This document shows positions 51,874-60,930 of a stretch of DNA of 64,000 nucleotides, one piece after another. The stretch spans positions 1 through 64,000 of the forward strand of contig CAIXUG010000022.1 in the NCBI GenBank assembly GCA_903922605.1. Reading direction: 5' to 3'. Position numbers and translations under genes: made by a program. Source of the DNA: an uncultured Verrucomicrobiota bacterium. Its GTDB lineage: Bacteria > Verrucomicrobiota > Verrucomicrobiia > Limisphaerales > UBA9464. The notes beneath the pieces are model-generated. The model worked only from the letters and a program-made list of their open reading frames with translations. It had not been told where the DNA came from and made no database searches. The stretch's first letter is position 1; the number at the start of each line of letters is the position of its first letter.

Positions 51874-52483
51874 ATTCTCTTCCGACCGCCGGAACGTGGC
51901 CCTAGTGCGGGACGGTGAGCTCCTCGCAGAGGCGGTGCATGAAGTCACCCGCTCGACACCCGTGTTTGCGCTCATCGCCGACGTGCTGGAGCGGGCCCGG
52001 GTGGCGCGTGAGGCCATTGAGTGCGTCGCCGTCGGCATCGGTCCGGGCAGCTACACCGGGGTGCGGCTCGCCATCTCCGTTGCGCAGGGCTGGCAGCTGG
52101 CCACCGGTGCACGCGTTGCCGGGGTGAGCAGCTTCGATTCGCTGGCCCACGTAGCGGCTGCCGCCGGACTGGAGCGGGTGCTGCTGGGCGTGGACGCGCA
52201 GCGTCAGGAATTCGCGGTGGCCTTCGCGGAAGGTGGACACGCAGTCCCGCCCCTTCGGTTGGCCTCGCTGGCGGAGCTGAAGTCCCATCTCGCTGACGGC
52301 GGTGTGGTGGCCGGGCCCGAGATTCCCCGCCTGCTCGGCGGAGGCGTGGAACTGTTTCCGTCGGCGGTAGTCACTGCCCAATTGGCGGAGAGTCGTGCCG
52401 AATTTGTCCCGGCGGAAACGCTTGCCCCGGTCTACCTCCGCGAAGCCGCCTTTGTGAAAGCCCCGCCACCGCGGGTGATCTGA
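51854..52483 (+). CDS. tsaB: tRNA t6A biosynthesis protein TsaB
   Basis: The 209-residue ASKHA-fold protein has MTVLALEFSSDRRNVALV, VGIGPGSYTGVRLAISVAQGWQLATG and LLGVDAQRQEFAVA. TsaB scaffolds the TsaD-TsaB-TsaE complex. The chosen ATG at 51854 matches the family N-terminus. tsaD is not in this window. Confidence 0.93.
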   Translation: MTVLALEFSSDRRNVALVRDGELLAEAVHEVTRSTPVFALIADVLERARVAREAIECVAVGIGPGSYTGVRLAISVAQGWQLATGARVAGVSSFDSLAHVAAAAGLERVLLGVDAQRQEFAVAFAEGGHAVPPLRLASLAELKSHLADGGVVAGPEIPRLLGGGVELFPSAVVTAQLAESRAEFVPAETLAPVYLREAAFVKAPPPRVI

Positions 52484-52549
52484 GGCTGGGTGGCCGCCGG
52501 TGAATGTTCCACTTGGTTCCTTCGTTCCTTTGTTGTTCACCATCCTGCC

Positions 52550-52939
52550 GTGCCGATCTTCTACGAGTGCGACCGCTGCACAGCCTGCTGCCGCTGGCCG
52601 GGGCAGGTGATGCTTGCCGCCGGGGAGACGGCCCGGCTCGCGGCTTTTCTGGGAATGGCGGAGGACGACTTCATCCAGCGGTTTACGCGGATCAATGCCG
52701 CTCGGAATGGGCTCGCGCTAGTGGATCAGCCCAACGGTGCCTGCATTTTCCTCGAGGGTGACGACTGCCGGGTGAACCCGGTAAAGCCGCAACAGTGCCT
52801 CGACTTTCCGAACCTGTGGAATTTCCCCGGCTTCGAGCGGGTCTGCCGGGCCAGGCCGCAGGAGGTCTCGGTCGACGAATGGAAACTCCGCGTGAAACAG
52901 GCGACCGGACGGGATCCCTTAACCACTGATCAACACTGA
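52550..52939 (+). CDS. YkgJ-family cysteine cluster protein
   Basis: The 129-residue protein begins with GTG 52550 (VPIFYECDRCTACCRWPGQV; an upstream GTG at 52490 is possible). Its cysteine set C-xx-C-xx-CC, CIFLEGDDCRVNPVKPQQCLDFP and a late Cys match the YkgJ/UPF0153 zinc- or iron-binding family. The last residues PLTTDQH are encoded by the CACTGATC repeat that follows, so the original C-terminus probably ended earlier. Confidence 0.8.
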   Translation: MPIFYECDRCTACCRWPGQVMLAAGETARLAAFLGMAEDDFIQRFTRINAARNGLALVDQPNGACIFLEGDDCRVNPVKPQQCLDFPNLWNFPGFERVCRARPQEVSVDEWKLRVKQATGRDPLTTDQH

Positions 52940-53004
52940 TCTGCGCTAATAAATGGGGTTTCTTCCCCGATATTATCCGTGCCCATCAGTGTAAATCAGT
53001 GGTT
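52921..53004. repeat. CACTGATC inverted repeat, copy 1
   Basis: The left arm AACCACTGATCAACACTGAT (52921-52940) pairs with the right arm 52985-53004 at 18 of 20 positions. It lies between the convergent ykgJ-like and ABC-F genes, so it could act as a bidirectional terminator. The left arm encodes the last residues of ykgJ. Confidence 0.8.
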
Positions 53005-53031
53005 CAACTTTTCTGTCTCCCTATGCGCGGC

Positions 53032-54939
53032 TCAGGCTGCGGCCGTTTCCAGTTCGGTGAGCTTCGTGGCAGCGGCCTCCCATTCAGCGGTCTTTTGCGC
53101 CAACTCCTCGGCCACGGCCTTCACCTCGGCGTTCACCGTCACGGCGCGGCCGGAAGTGGTGTAGGTCTCGGGCTTTTCCAATTCGGTAGCGAGGTCGGAC
53201 TGGCGGCTCTCCAGCGCGGCCACGGCCAGTTCCAGGGCGGCGACCTGCCGCCGTTGGTTGCCCAGTTCACGCCGCGCGTCGGCGGCGTTCAGCCGCTGCT
53301 CCTTATGCGACCGCACCGGAGCGGGCGGTGCTGCGGAAGCGACAGGCGCGACTGGTGCGGCGGGGCGGGGCGGGGCGATATCCGCCGGGCGTCCGTTGTT
53401 CAGCTTGGCGGTCAGCGCCGCGCGGGCGGAATCGGACTTCGTCTTTTCGAGGAAATAGTCGTAACCGCCGGCATACGGAGTGAGGCGGCCGGCATTGACG
53501 TGCAGCACCTTGGTCGCCAGCGCGCGGATGAAGTAAACGTCGTGGCTGATGAAAATCAGGGTGCCGCTGTATTTCTTCAGCGCCCCCACCAGCGCGTCGA
53601 TGCTCGACATGTCGAGGTGGGTCGTCGGCTCGTCCATGAGCAGGAAATTCGGCGGGTCGAGCAGCAGCTTCACCAGCGCGAGCCGGCTTTTCTCACCGCC
53701 GCTCAGCACCTTCACCTTTTTAAAGACGTCGTCGCCGCGGAACAGGAAGCAGCCGAGCAGGGCGCGCACGTCCGTCTCCTTCATCAGGCGCGGGGTGTCG
53801 AAGGCCTCCTCCATCACCGTGTGCCGGTCCTGTAGCATCTCGCCGCGATACTGCGAGAAGTAGCCGATCTTCGCCCGCAGCCCGAGGTCGAGCATGCCGG
53901 CCTGCGGCTTCAGCACCCCGGCGAGCAGCTTGAGCAGCGTGGACTTGCCCGCGCCGTTGGGGCCGACGAGCACGGTACGGTCGCCCTTCTCGGCCTGGTA
54001 CTCCAGGTCGCGGTAGATGACATGGTCGCCGTACGCGAAATCCACATTGCGCAGGGTCGCCACGCGCTGGCCGCTGGATTCCGGCTGGGGAAAGGCGAAA
54101 TCAACGGTCGCCGCTGCCGCCTCGGGCGCGTCAATCTTCTCCATGCGCTCGATCTGCTTGAGCTTGGACTGGGCCTGCGACGCCTTGCTGGCCTTGGCGC
54201 GGAAGCGGTCCGCGAACTCCTGCAGGCGGGCGATTTCCTTCTGCTGGTTCTTGTAGGCCGCGAGCTGCTGGTCCTGCTGCGCCTGGCGCTGCGTGAGAAA
54301 GTCTTCGTAATCGCCGGTGTAGTCCCAGAGACGCCCGGCGCGCAGCTCAATGATTCCGGTGATGAGCTGGTTCAGAAACTCGCGGTCGTGCGAGATCAGC
54401 AGGATGCCGCCGGGATAGTCCTTCAGGTACTGCTGGAACCACAGCAGGGTCTCCAGGTCCAGGTGGTTCGTCGGCTCGTCGAGCATCAGCAGGTCGGGCT
54501 CCTGCACGAGCAGGCGCGCGAGATGGGCGCGCATGACCCAGCCGCCGGACAGCTCACGGGCGGGCCGGTCGAAGTCGGAATCGCGGAAGGCGAGACCCTT
54601 GAGGATGCGCTTGGCCTTGGGCACGTCGGCGCCGTCGGCCACATAGTCGTGCTCGTCCCTGCCTTCGATGTGCTGCTGGCCGGTGGCCAGCTCGATCACC
54701 GTTTCGTTGCCGACCGGCGCACTCTCCTGGGGCAGGAAGCCGACGGTGAAGCCGCGCTGCACCTGGATCTGGCCGTCGTCGCAATCCTCCTGCCGGAGGA
54801 TGATCTTGAAGAGCGTGGTCTTGCCTGCGCCATTCGGCCCGACAAGGCCGAGGCGGTCGCCATAGTTCACCGTGAGGTTCAGCTCCTCGAACAGGGTCCG
54901 GCCCGCGTAGGATTTCGAAATGTTGGAAAGCGTCAGCAT
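53032..54939 (-). CDS. ABC-F ATPase (Uup/YheS-like)
   Basis: The 635-residue soluble protein has two ATP-binding cassettes without membrane domains: GPNGAGKTTLFKIIL with LSGGWVMRAHLARLLVQEPDLLMLDEPTNHLD, and GPNGAGKSTLLKLLAGVL with LSGGEKSRLALVKLLLDPPNFLLMDEPTTHLD. A charged coiled region links them and a C-terminal coiled coil follows. This ABC-F arrangement acts on ribosomes or in antibiotic resistance and translation rescue. Size and C-terminal coil fit the Uup/YheS branch. Related inverted repeats flank the gene. Confidence 0.93.
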   Translation of the reverse strand: MLTLSNISKSYAGRTLFEELNLTVNYGDRLGLVGPNGAGKTTLFKIILRQEDCDDGQIQVQRGFTVGFLPQESAPVGNETVIELATGQQHIEGRDEHDYVADGADVPKAKRILKGLAFRDSDFDRPARELSGGWVMRAHLARLLVQEPDLLMLDEPTNHLDLETLLWFQQYLKDYPGGILLISHDREFLNQLITGIIELRAGRLWDYTGDYEDFLTQRQAQQDQQLAAYKNQQKEIARLQEFADRFRAKASKASQAQSKLKQIERMEKIDAPEAAAATVDFAFPQPESSGQRVATLRNVDFAYGDHVIYRDLEYQAEKGDRTVLVGPNGAGKSTLLKLLAGVLKPQAGMLDLGLRAKIGYFSQYRGEMLQDRHTVMEEAFDTPRLMKETDVRALLGCFLFRGDDVFKKVKVLSGGEKSRLALVKLLLDPPNFLLMDEPTTHLDMSSIDALVGALKKYSGTLIFISHDVYFIRALATKVLHVNAGRLTPYAGGYDYFLEKTKSDSARAALTAKLNNGRPADIAPPRPAAPVAPVASAAPPAPVRSHKEQRLNAADARRELGNQRRQVAALELAVAALESRQSDLATELEKPETYTTSGRAVTVNAEVKAVAEELAQKTAEWEAAATKLTELETAAA

Positions 54940-55055
54940 CGAAGCCCGCGAATATGGCCGGTTCCCGGCCCGGCGACAAGCACGAGCCAGTTACGAGTTA
55001 TGAGGGGTGGGGGGGACGTGGGGACGCGCTGGTCAGTCGTTGATCGGAATTTTTA

Positions 55056-55140
55056 AACCGCTGATCCGCACTGATCCGCACTAATTTAAAAAGTCATCGA
55101 AAGCCGATTTATCAGTGCAGATCAGTGTGGATTAGTGGTT
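55056..55140. repeat. CACTGATC inverted repeat, copy 2
   Basis: The left arm AACCGCTGATCCGCACTGAT continues to CCGCACTAAT (55056-55085). The right arm is 55111-55140, matching at about 25 of 30 positions. It lies on the upstream side of the ABC-F gene, opposite copy 1, with a 25-nt AT-rich loop. Confidence 0.8.
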
Positions 55141-55206
55141 CCTTCTCTTCCCCTTGGCGTCTTCGCGCCTTCGTTGTTTATCCCAACTTCCCCCCGCTCG
55201 CTGTGC

Positions 55207-55452
55207 TCATTTCGGTGGGCTTAGGCGGATATCCCGAACAAGTCCACTCTCGCCCAAAGCCAATTGGGCATGAACTAGAGCGGCCTGACTCTGCACCTGT
55301 CGGTTGCGGACGGCGTTCAACTTGTAGATGTGTTTCTGAAGGTCATCCCGCTCCAACTGCGTCATGCCATCAGTGGGTGCCACGCCATCATTCGCTGCGA
55401 ACTGACGCTCACGGGCCAGGTCTTTTCGGGTGGTATGGATGCTCCGGGACAT
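55207..55452 (-). CDS. Small basic protein starting MSRSIHTTRKDL
   Basis: The 81-residue protein MSRSIHTTRKDLARERQFAANDGVAPTD... followed by QLERDDLQKHIYKLNAVRNRQVQSQAAL... is basic at the N-terminus and helical. I recall similar MSRSIH-starting short proteins in other bacterial groups, without a known role; this is memory, not a search. The ATG is at 55452 with no good ribosome binding site. It ends near the end of the repeat region and is downstream of the DUF1592 gene. Confidence 0.5.
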   Translation of the reverse strand: MSRSIHTTRKDLARERQFAANDGVAPTDGMTQLERDDLQKHIYKLNAVRNRQVQSQAALVHAQLALGESGLVRDIRLSPPK

Positions 55453-55656
55453 GAAGTGGGCTTAAAGTCAGATCACATCTTCGGGATCACTCAAGCTGAG
55501 CGGTGGCTTAACCGACCAGTTCGATGCCGGCAACGGCGACCTGAAAGGAAAAATTGGAGCTTCGTCACCTCGGCTGCTACGTCCGTCGTCGGAGACCCGG
55601 ATGGCATCGCAATTTCGCACTCCAACCAGAGTTTCCTACGTACTGCTGCACTTCGA

Positions 55657-58065
55657 TCACCTCGCCGAACTTAGCTCCGCCGGGTTGCCCTCACCCCGGC
55701 GCTGCTGGAAGGGAGCGCTGTGGATCACGCCGGAGAGCAGGGCGCTGAACTTGAGCTGGTTGCCTTCCATGGACTTCAAGATCCGCTCGACTGCGGGCTT
55801 GTCGTAATACTCAAGGCCACGTCCCAGGGCGTAAGTCAGCATCTTCTCCGCGAGGCAGCGGAGGAAATCGGGCCGCTTGGCCGTGGCCAGAATCTGGTTG
55901 AGCTGCCGGTGGTCAGTGAACTTCTCACCACTCGCCAGTTCCCCGGCGGGTTCGACCGGGTCCTTGCCATCCTTGTCCCGGTAGATGCCCACGCCGTCAA
56001 AATGCTCAAAGGCGAAGCCGATGGGGTCCATACGGGAATGGCAGCTCGCGCACATGGCGTTCTCCCGGTGCTGCTCCATCCGTTGGCGGAGGGTGCCCTT
56101 GAGGGCCTCACCGGCCTCGAGCGGCGGCACATTCGGCGGCGGCGGCGGCGGCGGGGTGGCGAGCAAGTTTTCCAGTACCCACTTGCCCCGCTTCACGGGC
56201 GAGGTGCGGTTGGGGTTGGAGGTGATGGTGAGGATGCTGCCCTGCGTGAGCAGGCCCTGCCGCTGGGTTCCCGCGAGCGAGACCTTGCGGAATTCCTCGC
56301 CGGCAACCCCGGGCAGGCCGTAGTGCGTGGCCAGCCGCTCATTGACGAAGGTGTAGTCGGCGGTGAGGAAGTCGGTGACCGGCCGGTCCTGCGCGATGAT
56401 GTACTCGAAGAATTTCTCCGTCTCCGTTCTCATGTCGCGGCGCAGCTCCTCGCTGAAGTCGGGGTACTTGTCGTGGTCGGGATCGACGATGGAGAGCATC
56501 CGCAGCTGCAGCCACTGGCCGGCGAAATTTTCCGTCAACCCCCGCGCCTTGGGATCGCGCAACATGCGCTGGACCTGGGCGTCCTGATTCCGGCGGAGCT
56601 TGCCGGCATCGGCGAGCGCGAAGAGCTGCGCATCGGGCATCGAGCTCCAGAGGAAGTAGGAGAGGCGCGAGGCGAGGGCGTATTCGTCGATGTCGCTGAC
56701 AGCGGTGGCGTTGTTCGGGTCCGGCTGCAGCTCGTTGCGGAACAGGAAATGCGGCGACACCAGCGTGGCGGTGAGCGCGTGCTTGATTGCGGCGGGGAAA
56801 TTGTCGCCATTGGCCTTGGCCTCGTAGAAGAGCTTCACCAGACGGTCCGTCTCGGCCTTCGTGACCGGCCGGCGCCAGGCCTTTTTGGTGAAGTTGGCGA
56901 TCAGTTCGCGGGCGACCACCCCGTCGTTCAGGCCGTCTGCCTGTTTGGTGAAAATTCGCCGGTGCGACTCAGGAAGGGGCACCTCGGTACCGAGCGGGCC
57001 GGAGATTTCGACGTAATTGCAGTAGAAATTACGGTCCTCAATGACCTTTTCCTTGCGCGGCGCCTTGCCCTCACGCGGGGTTTCGACGGTTTTGACGTTG
57101 TAGAAGTCGTTGAGGAAGGCGACGGCCACCTGCTTCTGGCCGGCGGCGTCGATCTTCACCTCGGTCTCGTAGGTTTTGGGCTCACTGGCCTTGGCCTTCA
57201 CATCAAACTGCTGGATGTCCTTGCCCTCGAGCCGCACGGCCATCTTCACCGGGTCGGGGCCGGCCTGCTGGCCGTAGGCCTTGACCCGCAGGACGTATTT
57301 GCCGGGGGCCGGAAACTTGTAGGCGACCGTGAGCTCGCCGTTGGAGGCCAGGCCGCGGATCTCGCCCAGATCGGCGCCGCCCTCGAGCTGCTTGGCTTCA
57401 AAGTGCCGCAGCGGCGGTGGGCGCGGGCCGCTGACGATGGCCTCGTCCATGATGCGCTCGGCGGCGCGCAGGTACTTCTCGAAAAGCATGGGCGGCAGCG
57501 AGAGCACGTCCCCGATGTTGTCAAAGCCGTAGCCGACGTCGTCCTGCGGGAAGTCATCCGCCGGCTTGAAGTCCACGCCCACAAGATCCCGTACCGTGTT
57601 GTTGTATTCGACCCGGTTGAGCCGGTGCAGGGTCACGCGGCCCGGGTCCGGGTGATCGGGATCGACGGGAAAGAGGGTCTTCCCGATCCAGGCGGTGATC
57701 GTCTCACGCTCGTTCGGGGACGGCTGGGCCTTCTTCTTCTTGGGCGGCATGTCGCCGGTCTCGACGTTGTGCAGCACGTGCTCCCACGTTTTCCGGTCCT
57801 TGAGCACCACGGTCACGTTGGTGAAGGAATCCAAGGCAAGGTCGCCCTTGGTCGCGCCATCCCCGTGGCAATCCCAGCAGTACTTGTTCAGCAGGGGCAG
57901 GACTTCCTTCTGAAAATGCGCATCCGCCTTGCCCAAGTCCACCTGCGCCGGCCGCAGCGTCGAAGTCCTTGCGCCGGAACGGGCACGGCCAAAGGCCAGC
58001 CACGCCGAAGCGATGACTCCGGCGATCAGGACCGAAAGAATGACGATTTGCCGACGCATGGACAC
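55657..58065 (-). CDS. Secreted DUF1592/DUF1587/DUF1585 cytochrome-type protein
   Basis: The 802-residue protein has an N-terminal anchor (MSMRRQIVILSVLIAGVIASAWLAF). A heme-type cytochrome segment with CWDCH in LLNKYCWDCHGDGATKGDL follows. The planctomycete/verrucomicrobial domains come next in order: DUF1587 (LHRLNRVEYNNTVRDLVG), DUF1595, DUF1592 (LASRLSYFLWSSMPD), DUF1588 with MCASCHSRMDPIGFAFEHFD, and DUF1585 (LRCLAEKMLTYALGRGLEYYD). These proteins belong to a large exported redox family whose substrates are unknown. The usual DUF1552 partner is not adjacent. Confidence 0.93.
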   Translation of the reverse strand: MSMRRQIVILSVLIAGVIASAWLAFGRARSGARTSTLRPAQVDLGKADAHFQKEVLPLLNKYCWDCHGDGATKGDLALDSFTNVTVVLKDRKTWEHVLHNVETGDMPPKKKKAQPSPNERETITAWIGKTLFPVDPDHPDPGRVTLHRLNRVEYNNTVRDLVGVDFKPADDFPQDDVGYGFDNIGDVLSLPPMLFEKYLRAAERIMDEAIVSGPRPPPLRHFEAKQLEGGADLGEIRGLASNGELTVAYKFPAPGKYVLRVKAYGQQAGPDPVKMAVRLEGKDIQQFDVKAKASEPKTYETEVKIDAAGQKQVAVAFLNDFYNVKTVETPREGKAPRKEKVIEDRNFYCNYVEISGPLGTEVPLPESHRRIFTKQADGLNDGVVARELIANFTKKAWRRPVTKAETDRLVKLFYEAKANGDNFPAAIKHALTATLVSPHFLFRNELQPDPNNATAVSDIDEYALASRLSYFLWSSMPDAQLFALADAGKLRRNQDAQVQRMLRDPKARGLTENFAGQWLQLRMLSIVDPDHDKYPDFSEELRRDMRTETEKFFEYIIAQDRPVTDFLTADYTFVNERLATHYGLPGVAGEEFRKVSLAGTQRQGLLTQGSILTITSNPNRTSPVKRGKWVLENLLATPPPPPPPNVPPLEAGEALKGTLRQRMEQHRENAMCASCHSRMDPIGFAFEHFDGVGIYRDKDGKDPVEPAGELASGEKFTDHRQLNQILATAKRPDFLRCLAEKMLTYALGRGLEYYDKPAVERILKSMEGNQLKFSALLSGVIHSAPFQQRRGEGNPAELSSAR

Positions 58066-58195
58066 CTAATGACGCACGAGCAGCGCGAATTATTGCGGAT
58101 AATTTCGATCCAAACGGAATCGCGTCAACTTACTCGTGTCCAGCTTCGACCGGGGAGAGGTGCGGGGAATTCAGGAAGGGTCGTCCTGCCCGCAA

Positions 58196-60844
58196 TCAGG
58201 GCTCTTGCCGCACCCGGAAATAGCGCGCCGCGTCGTTCGCCGGCAGCCACAGGCCGGATTCCGGGAAGTGCCCCGGCACAGTCTTCAGCACAGCGGAGAC
58301 GGCTTCGGGCAGGTTTCCTTGCAAGACGTCGAAGGTCGTGGCGTTCAGGCCCGGCCAGCTCAGGCGGACCTGGCCGTTGGGCGAATGGCTGATCTCCATG
58401 GCCAAGGGCGTTTCGTTCCGGGCGGGGTCGCTCCCGCGCATCTGCTCGGTGGCGTTGTTCCAGCCGTCGTGGTCGGGATCGTCCAGCGGGCCGTAATTTA
58501 GTGTGCCGAAGTGGGCGAGTTCCCAGGCGTCATCCAGTCCGTCGGCGTCGGTATCGGTGATGGGGGTGCCGTGGAGGATGAGTTCGACGGAGTCCACCGA
58601 GCCGGTCATGCCGGTGTCCTCATCGGTGATAGCGACCGTCCAGGTGCCGGCGCTGGATTCCCCGAGATGATGCACGGTGGAGTAGGTCCACTCACTCTGC
58701 ACGGCGCTGGTGCTTGCCCCCGGGCGCTGCAGGATGCTGACCGTGCCGGCCGGTGACCGGAGCGTGACCCGCAGATCGGCCATGCGGGGATGCGACCAGG
58801 TGACATGCACCTGCATATGCTCGACGACCAGGGTGTCGGTCACGGCAAACGGGTAGGTCGCCGAGTCCAGCCCGAGGCTGACGCGGGCCGCAGAATTCGT
58901 GGCGAACAGCGCGCGCAGGGCCTCGCCGTCATCGTGGCCGACCAGCACGGCGGGGATTTTCGCGAAGTAGGTGTCGCGCATGATCATCCGCTCGGTGGTG
59001 CCCTGGCTGTTCTCGACGATCGCGAAGGCCGCCCCGGCAGCGGCGGCATTGTTGATCGGCGCTTCGAAGGTGCTGCTCTGGGTGATCAGGGCGGCCTGGC
59101 CATTCAGGTCGGCACTGATAGACGTGGTGGCAAAGCCGACGTCGGTCAGGGGAAGTGATGCGGTGGGGTTATCGGGATGCAGCCCGACCGAGCCGCTGGC
59201 CGGAATGGTGGCAAGCTCATCGGGAACGCCTGGCCCGCTCACACGGACGCTTAGGGCGTCATCGGGAATGTCCTGCGGAGTGGCATTGGTGTAGTGCAGT
59301 TCCACGGCGGGCGGGCGGTTGCTCCAGTCCCGGGCCAGCCGTACTGCCGCGCCGGCGTCGGGAATGCCAAAGCCGACGTTGTGGCTCACGAGCAAGCCGG
59401 CGCCATTGGTGGTGAGGTCCGGGTCCGCCAGGTCGATGTGACGGGAGGCCAGTACCAGCGCCTGCTGCACGTCGCGCCAGCCCAGGTTGGGATTCTCGGC
59501 CAGCATGAGCGCCACCACACCCGAAACCAATGGAGCCGAGGCCGACGTGCCGATGAACCCGGTGCTGTCGAAGGCGTAGTCCCAGGAATTGGGATCGTTC
59601 GGATTCTGGGTTCGGTTGGCACCCAGCGAGCCTACGCGGTCGGTGGTCAGGAGGCCGGGCGACGTTGCGTCCCCGATGTCGCCGCCCATCGCCGCCACGA
59701 GCACGCACGCGCCTGGGGTGCTGTAGCTGGACACCCGTCCCGAATTGCGGACCGCTGCAACCGTGATCTGGTGAGGGTCATTGGCGTAGGCATCCAGATT
59801 GGCGTCGCCGACGCCCCGGCCAAAATTGTAGTCCTGCGCGCGGACATTTCCGGCCGAGCGGACGTAGACCACTCCGTGCCCATTGCGGCCCTCCGTCACG
59901 GCTTGGGCGATGGCGAGCTGTTCGGGCAGGCTGATTTCGAGCACGTCGAAATCGGAGTTGCCCCAGGAATGGTTCTGCACCCCCACGGCGTCGGGGCCTT
60001 TCAGCTCGAAGCCGAACATGGCGGCCATCCCCGCGTCGTCCGGCGTGTCATCCACGGAATTGAAGATGAGCCAGCTGGCCAGCCGCGCGGCGGGGGCGAC
60101 GCCGCTCAGTCCCAGTTTGTTGCCACCCGTGGCCGCGATGAGGCCGGCGACGGCGGTGCCGTGATAGTTGAAGATGCCATCGTGGGTGCCGTCGTTGGCG
60201 CCGGTGAAGAAGTTGTGGTGCGGGCCGGTGGCGTTCGCGATAAGATCAGGATGGGTCACCTCCATGCCGTCATCGACCAGAGCCACGGTCACGCCGGCCC
60301 CGTGTGTGAAGGCCCACGCTCCCCGCACATTGAGATCGGGCGCGATCGAAAGGTAGGGGGCGTTGGTAAGCGGTGCTTCGAGGTAGGGCTGGCGGGGATA
60401 GTAGGGATCGTTTGGCGCGGCCCCATAGGCAAAATGCTTCCGCAGCTGGCGGTGCAGGATCGGCATCGCCACCTCGATCCCGGGTACTTTCGCCAGCGCC
60501 GCGGCGGCCAGCGCCGCCTGGCGGGGGCTGCCAGCCGAAAGCAGGAAGGTCCGGCTGTCGAAGCGGCGGATTGTGGTCAGGCCATGGGCAGTGGCGAGGG
60601 CGGCCAGCTGATTCGTGTCCGTGAGGCGCAGGACGAGGCGCGAGGTGATCCGCACCAGCTTGCCGCCACCCACCGGGCGGGCAAGCAGGTCCGCTGCGAC
60701 GGCCGAAGCGGACGAGGACTGGCTGATGGGCGGAGATCCCAAGTCGTAAGCCACAGCGTGCGGCGCACGAAATTCCACCGGCTCGGCCAGTGCCATCCCG
60801 AGCACCAGCAACCATGGCAGGCAACGGAGCAGGAAAGACATCAC
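58196..60844 (-). CDS. Secreted subtilisin-like (S8) serine protease with P-domain
   Basis: The 882-residue protein has a signal peptide (MMSFLLRCLPWLLVLGMALA), then an S8 domain with the catalytic triad: VTVALVDDGMEVTHPD (Asp, about 189), HGTAVAGLIAATGGNKLG (His, about 225) and GTSASAPLVSGVVALMLAENP (Ser, about 433). A proprotein-convertase P-domain follows (VEHMQVHVTWSHPRMADLRVTLRSPAGT), and a TSP3/calcium-type DTDADGLDDAWELAHFG motif near the C-terminus. It is an exported endopeptidase. The C-terminus resembles a sorting region (FDVLQGNLPEAVSAVLK). Confidence 0.92.
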   Translation of the reverse strand: MMSFLLRCLPWLLVLGMALAEPVEFRAPHAVAYDLGSPPISQSSSASAVAADLLARPVGGGKLVRITSRLVLRLTDTNQLAALATAHGLTTIRRFDSRTFLLSAGSPRQAALAAAALAKVPGIEVAMPILHRQLRKHFAYGAAPNDPYYPRQPYLEAPLTNAPYLSIAPDLNVRGAWAFTHGAGVTVALVDDGMEVTHPDLIANATGPHHNFFTGANDGTHDGIFNYHGTAVAGLIAATGGNKLGLSGVAPAARLASWLIFNSVDDTPDDAGMAAMFGFELKGPDAVGVQNHSWGNSDFDVLEISLPEQLAIAQAVTEGRNGHGVVYVRSAGNVRAQDYNFGRGVGDANLDAYANDPHQITVAAVRNSGRVSSYSTPGACVLVAAMGGDIGDATSPGLLTTDRVGSLGANRTQNPNDPNSWDYAFDSTGFIGTSASAPLVSGVVALMLAENPNLGWRDVQQALVLASRHIDLADPDLTTNGAGLLVSHNVGFGIPDAGAAVRLARDWSNRPPAVELHYTNATPQDIPDDALSVRVSGPGVPDELATIPASGSVGLHPDNPTASLPLTDVGFATTSISADLNGQAALITQSSTFEAPINNAAAAGAAFAIVENSQGTTERMIMRDTYFAKIPAVLVGHDDGEALRALFATNSAARVSLGLDSATYPFAVTDTLVVEHMQVHVTWSHPRMADLRVTLRSPAGTVSILQRPGASTSAVQSEWTYSTVHHLGESSAGTWTVAITDEDTGMTGSVDSVELILHGTPITDTDADGLDDAWELAHFGTLNYGPLDDPDHDGWNNATEQMRGSDPARNETPLAMEISHSPNGQVRLSWPGLNATTFDVLQGNLPEAVSAVLKTVPGHFPESGLWLPANDAARYFRVRQEP

Positions 60845-60891
60845 GGACCATTCTAACGAAGACCGGTCGCAGGCGCGAGTGACGTTTACGA

Positions 60892-60908
60892 CTGCCTTCC
60901 GAAGGCAG
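60892..60908. repeat. Palindrome CTGCCTTCCGAAGGCAG downstream of rtcR
   Basis: This perfect 17-bp palindrome lies between the subtilase start and the rtcR stop. It has no T-run on the minus strand, so a simple Rho-independent role for rtcR is not supported. Confidence 0.5.
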
Positions 60909-60930
60909 CCTATGGGTTATCCAGTCCGGT

